From Prostheceraeus crozeri (taxonomy: Eukaryota; Platyhelminthes; Polycladida; Euryleptidae), in contig CAJQUW010004481.1 in assembly GCA_907163375.1 (NCBI GenBank), positions 62,001 through 126,000 on the forward strand: a stretch of 64,000 nucleotides of DNA, written 5' to 3'. A program made the position numbers and the translations under genes. Positions 11,331 to 21,863 of this stretch are shown in pieces. Position 1 is the stretch's first letter. Each line of letters starts with the position of its first letter. The notes below the pieces were generated by a model, which did not search any database, was not told where the DNA came from, and saw only the letters and a list, made by a program, of their open reading frames with translations.

Positions 11331-14300
11331 CACGTCGACGACGTAACTGAAGTTTCACATAGGTCCGTCCTCCTTGAAGGGGGATAGGGCGTCCATCATC
11401 AGAGCAGAGTTGAAAATGAAGACGGTTCATGTTATGTAAAGCAACAGGGAGATAGTCTATATGATTGAATTCATGATGAATGGGTGCTCCAAATGGGAGA
11501 TTGCGATAGGGAATGACTCGCATTAAATTGGTTTTTGATCCCCCTACATAAATGGGGTTGGTTATGTTAGAGTAGAGGAGTAGATTGTAAATGTAGGCGT
11601 GCATGTTGACAGGGACGGGAGCATGTAAGCTCCGATCTACACGAGGTTGATGAAGACCGAGAATATCCATGAGTAAGGGGTCCAGTTCCAGGGAATAGCC
11701 TTGAGCCACATGAATGGTGACAAAGGTAGAATCTCCTATTTTTTGAGTCATGAATTTGATATGAGGGGAGGTGGTAGAATTGAGGGTATAGAAGAGGGAG
11801 GGGATATCATAAATACCCTGCTGTAATTTAAAATGACGTACATTCCCACCTGTCCGAACGTCAATGAGGGCTTGAGGTTCCTCGATAGGTTCCTCTATAG
11901 GTTCCTCTATAGGTTCCTCTTGTGATCCCACTTCCTGGTAAGCATTAACAATGTCATGGAGGAGAGAGGGATCTACATCCGATCGAAGAGTAATTGGGGG
12001 TGGATAGCTCAGATCCACATCTTTACGGGTATGACATTGGTTGAGGAGGACATAACAATCAAAGGTTTTATTCTTCCATTTACCACGATTGATTTCCACT
12101 TTAGCATCTGAATTATTTCGCGCTGTAGCGGTGGCGGGGCTGAGAGCTAATGTTCCTTTATCTTCTTTGGAAGAGTAGGTGACTCCTGAATAACCAAACA
12201 AATCTACACTGGTGGAGGTATCAGGTGCAAGCATAAGATCGGTATGAATATCTGTATTGACGAGAAGAGAGTGGGGGTTAGTATCATATTTTTGGAAGCG
12301 ATTGAGTAAATATGTCCCTGCTTTGGTAGCACGTTGTTCCACTTCAAAATTGTTCATGTCGAAGGCGTCTGATAATTTGGGTAAATAAATGCCCAGGATT
12401 TGTGAACTAGCGGTTAGGGAACGCATGGTAATCTTTCCTTGACGTTTCATAAATTTATTATAGGTTTCAAACATCCCCTGCTTTACACGCAAATCTACAT
12501 ACCGTGGATGAACATTAGCGGTGGGGATGTGAAAATAATAATCTGTGTGTACACCACTTCCATCATGATTATAATCCTCATTGAAATAAAGTTCCCCATT
12601 GTTTAAATCTCCACCATTAGTGATCATTTGAGGGAGACCGTATGTGGTTAATTGGGTACACAGTTGAATAAATTGTTCACGGAGTGTTCCAGCCGTGAGA
12701 CGGATCTTGACAATGCGTGTACGATACAGGGGAATTGGGGTGATATTGTACTCATGTGCTTGAAAAGTGTTTTTCACACAGGGATGGTAAAAGGCGCGAT
12801 GACGACGTAGAGGGAAAGGTGGAGGGGTGGGTACTGACTTTTTATCAAAGGCTTGGGCAAGTGTGCGTTGTTCATTCAACTCTGGCCAATTGTTTTTAGA
12901 ATTGTAACGGTTGGGATATTCAAAATTCATTCCAACTACAGTAAGGGTTTTAAACTCCTTATCCTTCAGACTTGGCATACTATAATTGATGATGGTGGTA
13001 TCAGGGGTAGGAGCCCCCTTAGGATTTTGGGGGAGTGTGCTGGGGTAGTAATCATTTTTGTGGTCTCCCCCAAGTTCTATATCAATGGGGGTAGCTTGAA
13101 CAATCAAACTACAGGGTGCTCCTAATAAGGCTTGCATGGGTCCATTGAGAATGAGGGCATGAGTGAGGTAAGGATGATCCTTCGTCAAAGTGTGCCAAGG
13201 TCTAGGATTTGCACAAATGGCATTTACCATGTCCATGAAACCACGAGCAGTGGTTGGGGGGTGGAAACGATGTTGCATTATATGTTTGAGGATGATGGGA
13301 TGTTTTAAGACCCATTTATCAAACGTATTGGGTTTGAAGATTTCTTCCGTTCCTACCGCCATTTCATAATTATGAAGAAGGGGGGAAATATAAGTGAAGG
13401 GGGCTTTAAACACATCACGCCATGCATTGGGTAGAGTTGAGAGATTGGGATGGAATTGACCACTGACACGATGCAAGTTGTAAAAACATAAGGCATGATC
13501 ATGGGTATGAATTCGTTGGGCCAAATGTTCAAGGAAAAGTGGAATGACATTGATATATGTTCCTTGTGTGGTCCAGTTTTTAATGCGTACATCCCCCGCG
13601 GCTGGGGGTGTTTTCACAGTGATGGGGGTACTCGTACGATTACTGTAGTTTTTAAATGTTTTCATGAGATATTGTTGATTCTGCTGTTTCAAATGATTAA
13701 TCCATACGCTGGGGGGTGTATCCAATTGCACACGTGCCCGTTCCCCGGTAAAATCCACGTAAGTAGGACTCATCTTGTCAGAGGCATGTGTATTAAAAAG
13801 AAGTGAGATATTATTCAAATAAAGAAGATAACTAGCAGGTTCCAACACTAAACGGGAGAGGTGAGGGAGAACACGTACCATAGGGGAATGTGGACCTCCA
13901 CCGTTGGGTTTAAACGTTATATTATTGATTTGGCGGGATGGGAGAAGAGGGTATTCTCTATAAAACAAACGTTCTAACTTGTCCAATTTCTTTCCGTTGA
14001 CAACAGGTTGGTCATACATACAATCCAAAATACCAATAGGACTATCAATTTGATCTAACGCCATTTGTCGAAATTGAGCAGGACCCCCTCCACGTCCAGA
14101 AGGGCCACGTTTTCCAACTGGACCCCGTTCCCCCGGCGGGCCAGGAGGTCCCCGTTCCCCCGGTGGGCCAGGAGGTCCTTGTTTTCCTGCAAATCCAGGG
14201 AGACCAGGTGGACCTTGTGATCCTTTCACACCTTGAGGTCCACGTACACCTTGAGGTCCACGTACACCATGAGGTCCACGTACACCATGAGGGCCACGTT

Positions 14301-15201
14301 CTCCTTGAGGGCCACGTTCTCCTTGAGGGCCACGTTCTCCTTGATGGCCACGTTCTCCTTGAGGGCCACGTTCTCCTTGAGGGCCAGGTGTACCAGGAGC
14401 TCCTAACCCCCCTTGAGCACCTACTTCACCTTGTGGACCTCTTTCACCACGAGGACCTCTTTCACCACGAGGACCTCTTTCACCTCTTTCACCTTTATCA
14501 CCTTTATCACCTTTATCACCTTTTTCACCATCTTTTCCATCTTTTCCATCTTTTCCATCTTTTCCATCTTTTCCATTTTGACCTGAACGATTTGTAGTCG
14601 TATCACGTTTTTCTATACCCCCTCTTTCTCCTTGAGGGCCCTGTGGTCCTCTTTCACCTTTATCACCTTTATCTCCTTTCTCCCCCTTATCACCTTTATC
14701 ACCTTTATCACCTTTCTCTCCTTTCTCCCCCTTATCACCTTTATCTCCTTTACCACCTTTATCTCCTTTCTCCCCCTTATCTCCTTTATCACCTTTATCA
14801 CCTTTGGGACCTTGTATACCATCTTTCCCATCTTTCCCATCAGCTCCATCCACCCCAGGGGGTCCTGGTGGACCAGTACGGAGTTCAATAGAAGAGCCTT
14901 GAGTAGGACGTTTCGCTTGGATTTTACGCTTCACCAGAATGGGAGGGGTGGTGGAAGATCCATGAGAAGATACACCTTTCCCAACTGAAAATGGGAGATC
15001 GGTAGGGATTGTCTTCAATGTATTTTGAATGCTGATTTCTTTCACACCTACTTCCCATTTATCACCATGAGAGATAATTAGTCCAGGGGTTAATTCATTG
15101 GTGAAATTCGCTGCTGTATTGTTAGGGAAAAGGGTGGGTTGAGCATTACTAAATACATGGATGATGTACTGATCCTGATTCGTGTACATTATTGTATTCA
15201 C
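11326..15201 (-). CDS. Giant capsid-type protein with collagen-like domain
   Basis: A 1291-residue protein. Residues 1-65 ([13 protein letters not shown], then [14 protein letters not shown]) match the N-terminal module common in Polinton penton/minor-capsid-type proteins (pattern F-PNNT--F---L------WEVGL-EI). Residues 110-372 are about 85 Gly-X-Y triplets rich in GDKGDKG, GERGPQG and GPPGPPG, with one short non-collagen interruption near 194-207. A long globular part follows. The last 120 residues ([42 protein letters not shown]) repeat the conserved C-terminal module of the same family. The collagen part probably forms a trimeric fibre or stalk, with ends anchored at the vertex; this is inference. 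Neighbour 15258-19328 is a paralogue at both ends. A TTTAGGTAA motif lies 27 bp upstream. Confidence 0.8.
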   Translation of the reverse strand: MNTIMYTNQDQYIIHVFSNAQPTLFPNNTAANFTNELTPGLIISHGDKWEVGVKEISIQNTLKTIPTDLPFSVGKGVSSHGSSTTPPILVKRKIQAKRPTQGSSIELRTGPPGPPGVDGADGKDGKDGIQGPKGDKGDKGDKGEKGDKGGKGDKGDKGEKGEKGDKGDKGDKGEKGDKGDKGERGPQGPQGERGGIEKRDTTTNRSGQNGKDGKDGKDGKDGKDGEKGDKGDKGDKGERGERGPRGERGPRGERGPQGEVGAQGGLGAPGTPGPQGERGPQGERGHQGERGPQGERGPQGERGPHGVRGPHGVRGPQGVRGPQGVKGSQGPPGLPGFAGKQGPPGPPGERGPPGPPGERGPVGKRGPSGRGGGPAQFRQMALDQIDSPIGILDCMYDQPVVNGKKLDKLERLFYREYPLLPSRQINNITFKPNGGGPHSPMVRVLPHLSRLVLEPASYLLYLNNISLLFNTHASDKMSPTYVDFTGERARVQLDTPPSVWINHLKQQNQQYLMKTFKNYSNRTSTPITVKTPPAAGDVRIKNWTTQGTYINVIPLFLEHLAQRIHTHDHALCFYNLHRVSGQFHPNLSTLPNAWRDVFKAPFTYISPLLHNYEMAVGTEEIFKPNTFDKWVLKHPIILKHIMQHRFHPPTTARGFMDMVNAICANPRPWHTLTKDHPYLTHALILNGPMQALLGAPCSLIVQATPIDIELGGDHKNDYYPSTLPQNPKGAPTPDTTIINYSMPSLKDKEFKTLTVVGMNFEYPNRYNSKNNWPELNEQRTLAQAFDKKSVPTPPPFPLRRHRAFYHPCVKNTFQAHEYNITPIPLYRTRIVKIRLTAGTLREQFIQLCTQLTTYGLPQMITNGGDLNNGELYFNEDYNHDGSGVHTDYYFHIPTANVHPRYVDLRVKQGMFETYNKFMKRQGKITMRSLTASSQILGIYLPKLSDAFDMNNFEVEQRATKAGTYLLNRFQKYDTNPHSLLVNTDIHTDLMLAPDTSTSVDLFGYSGVTYSSKEDKGTLALSPATATARNNSDAKVEINRGKWKNKTFDCYVLLNQCHTRKDVDLSYPPPITLRSDVDPSLLHDIVNAYQEVGSQEEPIEEPIEEPIEEPQALIDVRTGGNVRHFKLQQGIYDIPSLFYTLNSTTSPHIKFMTQKIGDSTFVTIHVAQGYSLELDPLLMDILGLHQPRVDRSLHAPVPVNMHAYIYNLLLYSNITNPIYVGGSKTNLMRVIPYRNLPFGAPIHHEFNHIDYLPVALHNMNRLHFQLCSDDGRPIPLQGGRTYVKLQLRRRRV
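14086..14874 (-). repeat. Collagen Gly-X-Y coding repeats
   Basis: In-frame tandem repeats encoding [10 protein letters not shown] and GERGPQG units inside the giant capsid-type gene. The DNA is internally repetitive (TTATCACCT and GGGCCACGTTCTCCTTGA units on the plus strand). Open frames in other phases here are shadows. Confidence 0.9.
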
Positions 15202-15227
15202 AAACTCCTATATCCCATTACCTAAAG

Positions 15228-15236
15228 AGAAAGAAC
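15228..15236 (-). promoter_or_regulatory. TTTAGGTAA virion-gene promoter variant
   Basis: One-base variant of TTTAAGTAA, 27 bp before the ATG at 15201, at the spacing seen for other structural genes. Confidence 0.4.
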
Positions 15237-15257
15237 AAGAATTTATCAAAATGATGT

Positions 15258-18200
15258 TTATTGATCAGGTCGTGGGCGAAAATGAAGTTTTAAATAAGAA
15301 CGTCCAAATTTCATGGGAATGTAATCCCCATCATCTCCACGAATTTGAACTTCAATTTGATCAATCACTTTACTACTGAGGGGGTAGTAATCCACCGATG
15401 GAATGTCAATGGCAATCATTTCACCAAAATGGGATTTGCGTTCAATTGGAACCATTTTTAATACACGTGCTTCCGTATCTCCAATGGAGGTTGCTGCCAC
15501 AATATTACAGTAGATGATGATATTGTAGGTATTGGGGACAATGTCTATGGGGTAAGTGGTTTGATAATGGGAATGTGGACCGAAATAAGTACGTGATAAA
15601 TTCAATTTGTACCCTAAACATTGTCCAAAATCAATATAGGTGTTTCGTCCTGTGTGAATGGAAAAGAAATGTTCATCTGTTAAACGTAATGTAATGTCAG
15701 TCCATTCCGTTAAGAATAATTGGATGTGATTAATTAATCCCGTAATGCTATATGCACCTTTAGGAATGGTTATGGTTTGAAATGGGGTGTAAAAGTTCAT
15801 TCCTTCTGCACGCACAATACCATCATCCAAGGGTTTCATATCTGCACGATACATATGTAACAGAGGGCGGGTATTAAAATCCATTTGTAGACGCACCTTT
15901 TTCAACGTTTTCTTATTACGTGGACGAATGCGTAAAATGCTACCCTCTGTCAAATAGTACATGTTCCGCTGATAGGAATGTAGACCATGGGTAAGACACC
16001 CTTTGATACCCAAAGCGTTCACTCCATCTTGAGAATACCACCCTATTGCTTCCAAAGGAGGTTTTTGTTCCTCTATATAATCATGCATCCAGAATTCTCC
16101 AGGCTTAGTTGTGTATTTGGAGATGAATTTACTGATGAGATAATCAGACTGACGATATGCTTCTATCCCAAATAAATATTGTTGTAGATACTGATTCCCA
16201 CTGGATCCTTCACTCCAATCCCTTGTATGAACTTTTTTAAAATAACGTTGCCCCTCTTCTTTCTGCCATGGATACTGGGTCTGTGGAATGGTGGTATAAT
16301 CTGTATAAGTGTCTGGTAAGGTATAATCCCACAAGGCATTGATATGAAGGACCATTCCATGTGTAAAAGATGATGGGTAGTTTGTCACATTCGCATATTC
16401 CATACTGTACTTGAATAGAGGGTCTGTTAATACACCCATGGTCAAGGTGGAGGTGGGTGGCATTTGAAATTCCAAACGATAGAAGATGGTGCTGGCACTG
16501 TATCGAATCCAAAACATGCGACTGTTGGGACTCCCTTTATTAATGGCATGCACAAGAGATTGGAGTGTATAAATTCCTTTGGGAATGGTATAGATGATGG
16601 GGGATACTACATTGGGGTCTGTATGATAATAGGTGATGGAGAGAGGTTCTGAGAGATGGAATACATTCAAGGTTTCATACGGGTTATCCTCTTCATCCAC
16701 CCACCCTTTCATCCGTTCCAATTGAGCCTTCATGTCTGATGGTGGACGTTGGAGAATATCTTTCACCAAATATAAGGGGGTGATGGGGATGGGTAGTGTA
16801 AAGTGGAACTCCTTATATTGAAGAATAGGGGCCGTTATTTCAATGTCTGGTAATGTTTTCCATACACGTTCCTTTGTCACCAATTGTTGACCTATATGTT
16901 TTTGCACTGTGGTCACTGTGTAGGTGCTACACGTGATTGGACGCATAGGTTGAAAACCATCCCGCTTCCAATACACAGACTGAGTTGATGTGAGAGGGGT
17001 ATGGTACTGTCCTTTATCCAATATCTGTTCTTGTACACGACCTACCCCCAACCAACGAATCTTCCGGTAGGTTTGAATCGTTGCAGTCTCATCAATATAA
17101 CTCGTATATAAACCTTCATTATAAGATTTGATGGATGGGGGTGGTGGAAACGTACCCTGCCACAATCCAGACAGTTCATTGATATTCAATCGTTTGGCAA
17201 TTTGTGATGTATTTTCAAATTGAATGAAGATGGGGTAATAGTCATGGAGTGTATCATCGTCATCACTCCCCCAATTAACATGAATGGAAAGGGAGAGCCC
17301 TCCTTTACACACCAGTAAGGTGGCAATGTAAGGGTACGCCTTCATGATAGAAGTGGTATGGCGTGACCGGTAGGATACATTCTTCACAACAATGTGGAAA
17401 CATTGATCTTTATAAAAGACACGGTCTATATATTGGGGTAGGGTGTAGAAACCACTAGGGATAGTAATTTCCTTTGTTACATAGAACCCCAGGATGGCGT
17501 AAAAACCCATCACAACACGTTCTTCTTTTTTAACATGAATGAGAAGGGAATCCCGTTCTGCCAAGGTTTCAAGATCTTTTTTCCATTGACTCTTTAATTC
17601 TTCATCCTTCAATGCATTATACTGTGTGATAATTGAGGTAAGGAGGGTAATGTAGTCGGGAAGGGGGCGAATACGACGGAAATCAAAATGGGTAAACAAC
17701 CGATACTTGTATTGGATAGATGTTGGGATGGTGATGGAACCGCGTTCGTACACAATATCCTGGTTTGATGCAAGTGTATTAGAGGATGAGGTTTTGGGGG
17801 TAAATAACGTGCGTGTCATTTCCACCAAGGCTGCACGATCTTTACTCGCTTGGACTGTACTGGTATTGTAGGTGTGTACTGCATCATTACGCAGGATAGG
17901 TGGAAGTTTTGTTTTCAAGGTATCAGAATATAGTTTGTTGTGTAATCTATTCGTCGGCTGATTTGAAGGTTGTTTGTCTTTAGGGAAATAATGGAGGATG
18001 GTTTTATAACGGGTAGCTACCATTTCACCATCTTTTGGAGTGAATTGAGTATCACGTCGTAAATTGAACAATGTAGTAAATGGGAGGTGATTCCCCAACA
18101 CTTTTTGAAGATGTTGTAGAGTGGTGATAAGGTGTCGCAAGTAGGCCAGTTTGATATTATAAGTATACTGCACCTGTTGGGCTTTGTCTGTAATGATGGT

Positions 18201-19328
18201 ACCTACCACCATACCTGTAATTATATGACCACCACTTATTCCTTTCTTCACTGGACGTGTGATCAAATCAGATGGGAGGGAAATATCCAATGTCTTGGCC
18301 AAATCCACCACGATATTATACTCTTTGTCATAGAGCTTGATCAATTTATTGATATCATCATAAATAGGAGATTTTCCATATTGTGCACCAGGCATTCGTA
18401 AATAGATTGGGAGGAATGGTGTTTCCAGAGGGTAGCATCCATATAGATTGATGGGGAGTTGATAATCTATCGCCACGAGGGTTGTATTCTGTATAGGTTG
18501 TATTTGAAATTGGATTTCATCCTCTGTATGCATTATAAGTTTACCCACCCCTGACCATTCCAACCATTGGAGGAGATCTTCCAGAGGCATGTCCTGTTGT
18601 GCATACTCTTGGTGATAGTGTTTGAGGAAGGTGCAGCGATGGAGGGGGATGACTTTAAACCAATAATCTGTATATGAACCGACCGTATGATTGATAAACT
18701 GTTTATAATGTGTAGATACACGGGTTTGAATAAAGGTGGATTGATTTGGGGAGAGATGGTAGACACATTGGTTTAAAAAGAAAGACATGGCCAATGCTGG
18801 AGAAAATACAAGAACGTAATGGAAAGTGGTATACTCCTTCACTTGATACATGGACACAGGTACCACTTCTATATGATACACATCACGTTCTGTAAATCCA
18901 TCTCCACCCATGTACAGAATGGAGCGGCTGGTGTTGATAGTCATCATTTGGGTTTGGACACGGTTCAAATATTGTTGTAAGGCGTCAATCGGTGCCATCT
19001 CCAGCCATTGTGCGTTGGACTCGTAAATGATGTGCTGTGTGACTTTGTCCGTTCCCTCCATCGTATAATAGGGGAGAAACGTGTTCAAGGTTGATTTATG
19101 TCCCACATCTGACGTCTTACCCACTGTGATGGTGCATGGCTCCGTCACTGTATGAATAGTGTTCACATACCCAAAAGCAGACACACCTACTTCCCATTGT
19201 TCATGCAACGGTAGTTGAAAAGGTAGGTTGTAATTGGTAAAATAATGATTTGCTTTATTGTCAAAGGCATCATTCCTAACATTGCTGAGTAGGAGTAATG
19301 AAAAGTCAGACTTCTTCTCCCCCATCAC
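15258..19328 (-). CDS. Giant capsid/penton-type protein
   Basis: A 1356-residue protein without collagen repeats. The N-terminus (NHYFTNYNLPFQLPLHEQWEVGVSAFGYVNT) aligns with the start of the collagen-bearing neighbour. The C-terminus has the Polinton minor-capsid pattern: YNIIIYCNIV, GDTEARVLKMVPIE, FGEMIAIDI, DYYPLSSKVIDQIEVQIRGD, YIPMKFGRSYLKLHFRP. Related PKGIYTLQSLVHAIN and PKGAYSITGLINHIQ segments near residues 945 and 1200 suggest internal duplication of one fold. The usual family member is 400-600 residues, so this is an expanded form, likely a vertex or spike protein. No transmembrane segment is obvious. It starts 11 bp from the integrase stop. M1 and M2 are adjacent candidate starts. 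Confidence 0.78.
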   Translation of the reverse strand: MMGEKKSDFSLLLLSNVRNDAFDNKANHYFTNYNLPFQLPLHEQWEVGVSAFGYVNTIHTVTEPCTITVGKTSDVGHKSTLNTFLPYYTMEGTDKVTQHIIYESNAQWLEMAPIDALQQYLNRVQTQMMTINTSRSILYMGGDGFTERDVYHIEVVPVSMYQVKEYTTFHYVLVFSPALAMSFFLNQCVYHLSPNQSTFIQTRVSTHYKQFINHTVGSYTDYWFKVIPLHRCTFLKHYHQEYAQQDMPLEDLLQWLEWSGVGKLIMHTEDEIQFQIQPIQNTTLVAIDYQLPINLYGCYPLETPFLPIYLRMPGAQYGKSPIYDDINKLIKLYDKEYNIVVDLAKTLDISLPSDLITRPVKKGISGGHIITGMVVGTIITDKAQQVQYTYNIKLAYLRHLITTLQHLQKVLGNHLPFTTLFNLRRDTQFTPKDGEMVATRYKTILHYFPKDKQPSNQPTNRLHNKLYSDTLKTKLPPILRNDAVHTYNTSTVQASKDRAALVEMTRTLFTPKTSSSNTLASNQDIVYERGSITIPTSIQYKYRLFTHFDFRRIRPLPDYITLLTSIITQYNALKDEELKSQWKKDLETLAERDSLLIHVKKEERVVMGFYAILGFYVTKEITIPSGFYTLPQYIDRVFYKDQCFHIVVKNVSYRSRHTTSIMKAYPYIATLLVCKGGLSLSIHVNWGSDDDDTLHDYYPIFIQFENTSQIAKRLNINELSGLWQGTFPPPPSIKSYNEGLYTSYIDETATIQTYRKIRWLGVGRVQEQILDKGQYHTPLTSTQSVYWKRDGFQPMRPITCSTYTVTTVQKHIGQQLVTKERVWKTLPDIEITAPILQYKEFHFTLPIPITPLYLVKDILQRPPSDMKAQLERMKGWVDEEDNPYETLNVFHLSEPLSITYYHTDPNVVSPIIYTIPKGIYTLQSLVHAINKGSPNSRMFWIRYSASTIFYRLEFQMPPTSTLTMGVLTDPLFKYSMEYANVTNYPSSFTHGMVLHINALWDYTLPDTYTDYTTIPQTQYPWQKEEGQRYFKKVHTRDWSEGSSGNQYLQQYLFGIEAYRQSDYLISKFISKYTTKPGEFWMHDYIEEQKPPLEAIGWYSQDGVNALGIKGCLTHGLHSYQRNMYYLTEGSILRIRPRNKKTLKKVRLQMDFNTRPLLHMYRADMKPLDDGIVRAEGMNFYTPFQTITIPKGAYSITGLINHIQLFLTEWTDITLRLTDEHFFSIHTGRNTYIDFGQCLGYKLNLSRTYFGPHSHYQTTYPIDIVPNTYNIIIYCNIVAATSIGDTEARVLKMVPIERKSHFGEMIAIDIPSVDYYPLSSKVIDQIEVQIRGDDGDYIPMKFGRSYLKLHFRPRPDQ

Positions 19329-19339
19329 TCCTTACTTGC

Positions 19340-20449
19340 TCAATACTGGCGATGGTTACCTAGAGGTTGGATATCACTGTCCTTCACCCATGAGTTCATA
19401 GAGGATGGATAACCTTGCCAGTGCACGAGATGTTCCCGTTGACCATTACGTGTACGTGTACGTAGAACTTGATCCACTTGATAGATTTCCTCATCCCGTC
19501 GCACTACTTGTAATTCCTGTGCATAAAATGCACCACGAATGGGTTCCCCTGCTAAATCCACGAGAGAGTACATACGTGTCCCATAGGGATCTTTCCGTAT
19601 ACTTTGAATACGAAACTCTTCCGTTGACCAATTCGCTTCATACCCCCGCCCAAACGTTCCTTTATCACGAGAAATACGGACTCGTGCCCCCACTTTGAGG
19701 CTACTATGTGGACGTTGGGGACGTTTCAATTGGGGATAGTTTTGTCGAGCCCGTTTCTGTTGATGTTGAAGGATTGTACCAATATCCTGTGATGTGACTT
19801 CATTGGGGATTTTCTGGGTTGTGGAATGACGTGTGTTATTATACGCCATCATCACGTCTGGGAGGTAATCAATCCAATTCTGGGCATTGGTGGCTGTGAA
19901 AATACGTTCTAATTTATCTTTAATGGTACGATTCAAACGTTCCACATGTGCACATTTATAAGGGCTATAAATAGAGAAATGTTCAATATTCTCCTTCTTC
20001 AATACTTTATCCACCTTGGTATTATAAAATTCACGACCTTGATCCGTTTGGAGACGTTGTGGGGGAGGGATGGTTTTAAACACCTTCTCCAGAATTCCCG
20101 CCACTTCCTCTGCACTTTTCGTTTTCAAAGGGAACGCCCATGCTTTGCGGGAGAAAATATCCATGAGCATGAGGATGTATTTATACTGGCGGTTAGAGGC
20201 GGCATACTTCTGATAGTCCACAATATCCGCTTGGAACTGGATGCGTGGGCCACTCACGCGATACGGGTGTAGAGGGCGGATACGGTTCCGCTTCTGTCGA
20301 TGAAGTGTATATGTTGGCTGGGATTGAAGCCAATGACGGACACGTGCGGGGCTCAGGCCGGATGCAGCAGCTAAAGCAGCGACGGAACCGTACCCAGCAG
20401 GATGCTTGCTGTCGTAGTAGATGGCTTTTAACCTTTCTTCCGCCATCAC
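19340..20449 (-). CDS. INT: Polinton integrase with chromodomain
   Basis: Inserts the element into host DNA by DDE chemistry. In the 369 residues, 1-50 form a helix-turn-helix-like region (SVAALAAASGLSPARVRHWL). The rve catalytic core runs from about 65 to 230 with Asp75 (QADIVD), Asp136 (QTDQGREF) and Glu170 (HVERLNRTIK), the D,D-35-E pattern. An SH3-like linker (GARVRISRDKGTFGRGYEANWS) follows. A C-terminal chromodomain (about 320-365: YQVDQVL, HLVHWQGYPSSMNSWV) has the aromatic residues of the methyl-lysine cage type, suggesting targeting to modified histones. The exact 6-bp target duplication fits its activity. Upstream, 20450-20612, another frame has a Cys/His-rich stretch of unclear meaning. 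Confidence 0.93.
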   Translation of the reverse strand: MMAEERLKAIYYDSKHPAGYGSVAALAAASGLSPARVRHWLQSQPTYTLHRQKRNRIRPLHPYRVSGPRIQFQADIVDYQKYAASNRQYKYILMLMDIFSRKAWAFPLKTKSAEEVAGILEKVFKTIPPPQRLQTDQGREFYNTKVDKVLKKENIEHFSIYSPYKCAHVERLNRTIKDKLERIFTATNAQNWIDYLPDVMMAYNNTRHSTTQKIPNEVTSQDIGTILQHQQKRARQNYPQLKRPQRPHSSLKVGARVRISRDKGTFGRGYEANWSTEEFRIQSIRKDPYGTRMYSLVDLAGEPIRGAFYAQELQVVRRDEEIYQVDQVLRTRTRNGQREHLVHWQGYPSSMNSWVKDSDIQPLGNHRQY

Positions 20450-20720
20450 AACTATCCTTAGGTACAGGTCTACTTGGTATAATATGGCTCACATTATGAT
20501 GGGCACAACAATTCATGGTGAATTGGACATGAGTTTCTCCATCCTCATCTGGCATCGCCGTTGTACAGGAGGTGCACAAACGTTGAAAGAGTTGAGCTGT
20601 CATCTTTAGCACACGTTTCCATCCATAGTCTACGTATAATGATCATACATCGCTTGTAGGGGGGAGCGTCTACGTGAAGAGTGCCCCGTCACATCTTTAA
20701 CAACCCCACGCCTAGGGCGC

Positions 20721-21809
20721 CTAGGGTGTCGCACCACGACCAACCCCAGAGGTTGCAGGAGGGGGTGTAGCAGGAGGGGGTATGGTTGTTGGAGTGACAT
20801 GCTCATCACTGTTTTTGCGGTCGGATTTAATCCCCTCTATATGTGGTCGAGGGAAGGGGGTTAAGGCCGTATTCATACCAAATAGTTTATTACGCAATTG
20901 CTGGAAGTGGATTAGTTTGGCGTGCCATGCACGGATCGTTTCCATGCTGGGTTTTGAGCGAATAATGTCCCGCGCCACTTCTCTTGCATACTGAGGGTAG
21001 GGGTGAACCATATCATCTATTTTCTCATTTTCCAACGTATGTTGAAGTAACGCTGTTTGAGGATTGGGGGTAACCCCTCCCATTTGTCCCCCTGCCTGTT
21101 TCTCTTCACATGCTCTGTACATGGCAGGGGTCACAACCATCATTTTACTGAAATCCATCTTGTTTCGGTGGGGGTGTTTCGTTAACTTAAATACAATCAT
21201 GGGGGGTTCAAATAATTTTGTACGTAAACGGTATTCCATCGGTGTGGTGGTCGTAAAGTCAACAAACAAGTAGGCGTAGCTACCATACTCTCGCATCAAA
21301 GTGGCGAGAATATCATGGATAACATGGGTATTTCCTGCTGGGAGCATGCGGGATAGGAATTGACTCGTCTGCTGCTGGTTGCGTGGATTGGGGAAAAGGA
21401 CCATATAGTGGACATTATTATTACGCATCCGCTGCTCCTTATCTCCATACAGATATTGGGTAATTTGAATGGCAAAGAAGCCTTTATGATGAGAACCACG
21501 TAGAAAAAGGGTGGTGATTCCTTCATGTTTCGCACTCTCCTTTTGCAGATCATCCAAAATCACAATATCATTCTGTCCCAATTGATCTAAATCATCGTGC
21601 GTAGGGACCCCCAATTTCATCTGAATGTCCAATTCCTTTAATTTATCATGAAAAGGACTCTCTATCCCATAAAACCACCATATTTTACGGATGGGGTGTT
21701 TAAATAACCCATCTTTATGTTTCAGTAAATTTAAGACAAAGGTGGATTTCCCTGATTTACTCGGTCCACACACAATCATAGAAGAGTCATTTTCCAGACG
21801 AAAGTCCAT
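20721..21809 (-). CDS. ATP: Genome-packaging ATPase, A32/FtsK-HerA type
   Basis: Pumps the linear genome into the capsid. In the 362 residues, Walker A is GPSKSGKST (15-23) and Walker B is DIVILDDLQKE (81-91), with a downstream SHHKGFFAIQITQYLY sensor-like strand and an arginine-rich segment, as in the poxvirus A32 and Polinton ATP families. The C-terminal 90 residues (after about 270) are Pro/Thr-rich, ending PPPATPPPATSGVGRG, likely disordered. It starts with its ATP domain at the very N-terminus, as usual for Polintons. It lies between the integrase and an unrecognised 712-residue gene. Confidence 0.9.
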   Translation of the reverse strand: MDFRLENDSSMIVCGPSKSGKSTFVLNLLKHKDGLFKHPIRKIWWFYGIESPFHDKLKELDIQMKLGVPTHDDLDQLGQNDIVILDDLQKESAKHEGITTLFLRGSHHKGFFAIQITQYLYGDKEQRMRNNNVHYMVLFPNPRNQQQTSQFLSRMLPAGNTHVIHDILATLMREYGSYAYLFVDFTTTTPMEYRLRTKLFEPPMIVFKLTKHPHRNKMDFSKMMVVTPAMYRACEEKQAGGQMGGVTPNPQTALLQHTLENEKIDDMVHPYPQYAREVARDIIRSKPSMETIRAWHAKLIHFQQLRNKLFGMNTALTPFPRPHIEGIKSDRKNSDEHVTPTTIPPPATPPPATSGVGRGATP

Positions 21810-21863
21810 GTTTTAAAACAATAAGTCCATGAATCATACTTTATTACGTAAACACAAAAACAA

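Noticed and set aside
14163-14891. Several open frames with [18 protein letters not shown] or KMEKMEKM repeats
   Set aside because: Shadows of the collagen-coding repeats in other frames.
20193-20612. 139-residue minus-strand frame with a Cys/His-rich start
   Set aside because: Mostly overlaps the integrase in another frame. Only 20450-20612 is free, and no promoter or family supports a separate gene.
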